From: Sphingomonas sp. CCH9-E2
Lineage (GTDB): Bacteria > Pseudomonadota > Alphaproteobacteria > Sphingomonadales > Sphingomonadaceae
NCBI RefSeq assembly: GCF_001557215.1
Contig: NZ_LSJM01000041.1
Coordinates: 1-14,578, forward strand
Length of the DNA stretch: 14,578 bases
Direction: 5' to 3'
The notes beneath the pieces were generated by a model. It was not told the DNA's origin, made no database searches, and saw nothing but the letters and a program-made list of their open reading frames with translations. Made by a program: the position numbers and the translations under genes. Positions 12,681-14,578 of the stretch are shown one piece after another; the first letter of the stretch is position 1; each line of letters starts with the position of its first letter.

Positions 12681-12710
12681 CCTGTCCGAAACCGAAGGGT
12701 TTCGGACAGG
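12681..12710. repeat. Perfect 13-bp dyad, candidate recombination site of the resolvase
   Basis: CCTGTCCGAAACC (12681-12693) and GGTTTCGGACAGG (12698-12710) flank GAAG. The inner 26 bases have a 12-AA-12 layout, as in hix/gix-type sites of small serine recombinases, and the outer TGTCCGA/TCGGACA resembles Tn3/gamma-delta res half-sites. It sits just upstream of the resolvase gene, where res normally lies. It could instead be a terminator for the lipoprotein gene; there is no T-run after it. Confidence 0.5.
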
Positions 12711-12736
12711 GCCGGCGCGATCGTCCGCAACCTAGC

Positions 12737-12765
12737 TTGACAGGATTGTGAACAGCGGCAAGGAT
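12737..12765 (+). promoter_or_regulatory. Putative promoter of the resolvase gene
   Basis: A perfect TTGACA (12737-12742) is followed after 17 bases by AAGGAT (12760-12765), a weak -10. Transcription from here would start near 12772, after the GTG at 12748 but before the GTG at 12796, so it favours the shorter protein. Confidence 0.4.
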
Positions 12766-12795
12766 CCGGACACCCTTTGTGAACGGATCAGGGCC

Positions 12796-13389
12796 GTGTC
12801 GCGCACCTTCGCCTATGCCCGCGTGTCCACCGCGGGCCAGACCACCGAGAACCAGGTCCGCGAGATCGCGGCCGCGGGGTTCGCGGTCGAGCCGCACCGG
12901 GTGGTGAGCGAGACCGTGTCCGGTTCGGAAGCGATCGCAAGGCGCGAGGGCTTCGCGCGTCTCCTCGACCGCATGGAGGCGGGCGACGTGCTGGTCGTCA
13001 CCCGTCTCGACCGGCTGGGCCGCGACGCCATCGACGTGAGCGCGACCGTGGCCCGGCTTGAGGGAGCCGGCGTGCGGGTGCATTGCCTGGCGTTGGGTGG
13101 GGTCGACCTGACCAGCTCGGCGGGCAAGATGACGATGGGCGTGATCAACGCGGTCGCCCAGTTCGAGCGCGACCTCTTGGTCGAGCGCACCCAGTCAGGG
13201 CTGGCGCGCGCGCGGGGACAGGGGAAGAGGCTCGGCCGCCCGCACTCACTCGACCCCGCGACCCGCGCGGCAATCCTCGCCGGTCTTGCGCGCGGCGAGA
13301 GCCTTTCGGCGTTGGCGAGGCGGCACAAGACCAGCCGCCAGACGGTGATGCGCTTGCGCGATAGCGAGCAGGCGCAAGCGGATGGCTAA
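12796..13389 (+). CDS. Serine resolvase/invertase
   Basis: A site-specific serine recombinase of about 197 residues. It cleaves DNA through Ser11 (in TFAYARVST). The domain blocks are all present: the SETVSGS loop, the VTRLDRLGRDAIDV block, GVDLTSSAGKMTMGVINAVAQFERDLLVERTQ with its dimer helix, and a C-terminal helix-turn-helix (ESLSALARRHKTSRQTVMRL). Length and order match Tn3-type resolvases and DNA invertases. The GTG at 12796 is preferred over the GTG at 12748, because a promoter-like TTGACA precedes it and conserved sequence starts right after it. No transposase of the Tn3 family is in the window, so it may be a plasmid or island resolvase. A res-like dyad lies 86 bases upstream. It ends 25 bases before the convergent fliE. 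Confidence 0.93.
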   Translation: MSRTFAYARVSTAGQTTENQVREIAAAGFAVEPHRVVSETVSGSEAIARREGFARLLDRMEAGDVLVVTRLDRLGRDAIDVSATVARLEGAGVRVHCLALGGVDLTSSAGKMTMGVINAVAQFERDLLVERTQSGLARARGQGKRLGRPHSLDPATRAAILAGLARGESLSALARRHKTSRQTVMRLRDSEQAQADG

Positions 13390-13414
13390 GCGGAAGTGGC
13401 GTCACCCTTGCCCG

Positions 13415-13759
13415 TCAGATGCTCATGCTCATGATGTCCTTGTAAGCGGAGAGCAGCTTGTTGCGAACCTGGAGCGTCGCCTCGAACCCGATCGAAGACG
13501 CCTGGCGGGCGAGCATGACCTTAGCAATGTCGGTTTCCTCGCCCCGCTCATAGGCGACGGTGAGAGCACCGGCCTTGGCGTTCACCGCATTGACCTTCTG
13601 GATCGCATCGGTGAACACCGATCCGAAGGAGGCCGGCGCAGTGCTTTCCGCACCGCCGATCGGGGCTGGCGAAGGGGCGACGGCTTTTCCCAGCGCCGCG
13701 TTGCGTTGCAGGATCGCGTTGCGGACCGCCATCACGCTATCGACTGAGGAAATGGCCAA
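13415..13759 (-). CDS. fliE: Flagellar hook-basal body protein FliE
   Basis: FliE joins the MS ring to the rod in the flagellar basal body. The 114-residue product ends in the hallmark ARQASSIGFEATLQVRNKLL followed by SAYKDIMSMSI; FliE proteins end in a similar RNKL-x-x-AY-x-x-IM. Upstream is the acidic helix DIAKVMLARQ typical of the family. The TTG at 13759 is chosen as start because GGAGGG lies five bases upstream and the following AISSVDSVMAVR matches the usual FliE opening; an ATG further upstream would add an odd basic extension. Normally fliE is followed by fliF and fliG, but here the next gene downstream is a convergent resolvase, so it is an orphan. Confidence 0.88.
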   Translation of the reverse strand: MAISSVDSVMAVRNAILQRNAALGKAVAPSPAPIGGAESTAPASFGSVFTDAIQKVNAVNAKAGALTVAYERGEETDIAKVMLARQASSIGFEATLQVRNKLLSAYKDIMSMSI

Positions 13760-13929
13760 GGGAGCCCTCCGTAATGCGCGGGTAAAGCGGCGCGACGCCA
13801 TCATCCTTTCTAAACCCTTAGGGTTAGTAAACGACGCGTTAGTCGATGAGTGCTCATTCCGCTCGTTCCGGCAGGCGGCCTTGTCGCCCCCGTGTGATGG
13901 TCGCGCCGGTGGACGGGCGAGCGGCGCGT

Positions 13930-14313
13930 TCAGGCGAACAGGTCGCCGATCGCGCGCACCCGGAAGGCGTTGAGCCAGCGGCGCCGGCGATGCTCGCCGG
14001 CGTCGTGGCGCATGTGGCATCACTGGCAGAGCGCGGCGAGGTTGCGCAGCCGGTTGTCGCCGGGATCGTGGTTCAGGTGCGCGCTGGCGAGCACGACGCG
14101 CGTGACCCGCATCGAGGCGGGCGGGTCGATACCGGCGAACCCCGGTTGCGCGCGTGAAAGATCGTCAGGCTTCGGCAGGCGGCGAACCCCCCTGCCCTGC
14201 CCGTCACGCCAGCGGCCCACGTCCTCGTCCCACCAGACCCCATCGCCGAGGTGCAGCACATCGCGCCCATGCGGGCGACGGCAATGCTCGCAGCGTCCCT
14301 TGGCGCGCCGAGA
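13930..14313 (-). pseudogene. HNH endonuclease, broken by an internal TGA
   Basis: The minus strand encodes an HNH nuclease of the kind with a CxxC zinc knuckle. From 14313 it reads RAKGRCEHCRRPHG, later VVLASAHLNHDPGDNRLRNLAALCQ, then a TGA at 14020-14022, then CHMRHDAGEHRRRRW and a tail ending AIGDLFA before the true stop at 13930. In intact relatives the position of the stop is Arg (CQRCH), and CGA to TGA is a single C-to-T change. The 5' end is also damaged: a TGA at 14314-14316 lies just before RCEHC, and no ATG precedes it. The first possible start (GTG at 14259) would lose the first CxxC. Loss of function is therefore likely unless the stop is read through. Confidence 0.75.
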
Positions 14314-14549
14314 TCATCGCCAAGGCCGAGTCCGGCCAGGGCTCCCCCGCCCAACTCGCCACCCTGTTCCGCGTGTCGCGCTCGACCGTGCAGCGCGTGT
14401 TGCGCGAGCACCGGGCGCGGCAGGCGCTTGGTCAAACCATCGAACAGGTGCGGGCCAGGTTCGATGACCTGCCACCGGCCGAGCTGGAAGCCTTGATCGA
14501 CGAGGCCATTGTGGCGACTCTACAGCCCAACGCTCCCGCCGCCGTGTGA
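14301..14549 (+). pseudogene. 5'-truncated helix-turn-helix protein fragment
   Basis: The recognisable protein starts only at about 14301 (WRAEIIAKAESGQGSPAQ) and has a helix-turn-helix like the C-terminus of serine recombinases or IS regulators (AQLATLFRVSRSTVQRVLRE). A helical, acidic tail follows (DDLPPAELEALIDEAI). The open frame reaches back to a GTG at 14154, but that part is the antisense of the HNH gene and looks non-coding. It therefore appears to be a 3' remnant joined to the HNH 5' end. The stop codon lies in the loop of a 23-bp inverted repeat. It could also be a complete small protein with a start I cannot see. Confidence 0.55.
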
Positions 14550-14578
14550 CCGCGTGGCGGGAGCGTTGGGCTGTAGAG
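14518..14578. repeat. Perfect 23-bp inverted repeat at the window end
   Basis: Bases 14518-14540 and 14556-14578 are perfectly complementary (arms start CTCTACAGCCCAACG, end GGGCTGTAGAG) around a 15-base loop that holds the TGA of the preceding fragment. The second arm ends exactly at the window edge, so it may extend further. It could be a terminator, an element end or an inverted-repeat boundary. Confidence 0.75.

Noticed and set aside
12746..12784. Direct repeat TTGTGAAC at 12746 and 12777 as resolvase accessory sites
   Set aside because: Only eight bases and direct, not inverted; too short to support res sites II or III.
13813..13825. AACCCT-T-AGGGTT dyad upstream of fliE as a flagellar regulator site
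   Set aside because: Only six-base arms; it does not match sigma-54 or CtrA consensus spacing, so no regulatory claim is made.
1..14578. CRISPR array, tRNA or rRNA
   Set aside because: No regularly spaced repeats and no recognisable tRNA or rRNA sequence were seen.

Overview
High-GC DNA from what looks like an alphaproteobacterium, most likely a sphingomonad. The inference rests on the GC-rich coding style, a FliE of alphaproteobacterial type, a BigR/SqrR-type persulfide sensor, a short mer cluster and an IS1182-family element. No rRNA, tRNA or replication gene is visible, so chromosome versus plasmid cannot be decided. The gene mix (sulfide, copper and mercury handling, an insertion sequence, a serine resolvase and broken genes at the right edge) reads as an accessory metal/sulfur resistance island.

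Left block (1-3194, minus strand): a tightly packed operon running from 3155 down past base 1. It encodes a BigR-like ArsR repressor with Cys42/Cys108, two half-size YeeE/YedE-type transporter subunits, a TauE/SafE exporter, an ETHE1-like persulfide dioxygenase and a rhodanese cut by the window start. Together they would take up or export sulfur species, oxidise persulfide to sulfite and shuttle sulfane sulfur, derepressed by persulfide. An 11-bp inverted repeat covers the -10 region and start codon of the repressor gene.

Divergent block (3218-5428, plus strand): a 41-codon ORF with a strong Shine-Dalgarno sequence abuts a Tat-exported multicopper oxidase, followed by an exported DsrE-like protein. 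Its only apparent upstream control region is the BigR-like dyad, so copper oxidation and periplasmic sulfur chemistry may be co-regulated with sulfide detoxification.

Mercury block (5445-6562): merR diverges from merT and a small Cys-rich GDCCVFC-type protein across a MerR-type promoter with a 19-bp spacer. There is no merA or merP here. A 1537-bp IS1182-family element (6562-8098) begins at the last base of the merR stop codon.

Middle block (8259-12637): three overlapping minus-strand genes (YgjV-like membrane protein, GNAT acetyltransferase, small secreted protein), then small exported proteins and lipoproteins with a DUF2231 membrane protein carrying a His/Met-rich periplasmic stretch. Several look like metal-binding envelope proteins, though most have no firm function.

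Right block (12681-14578): a res/hix-like 26-bp dyad in front of a complete serine resolvase, an orphan fliE with no other flagellar gene beside it, an HNH endonuclease broken by an in-frame TGA inside its CxxC motif, a 5'-truncated helix-turn-helix fragment, and a perfect 23-bp inverted repeat at the window end. This looks like a recombination scar at an island border.
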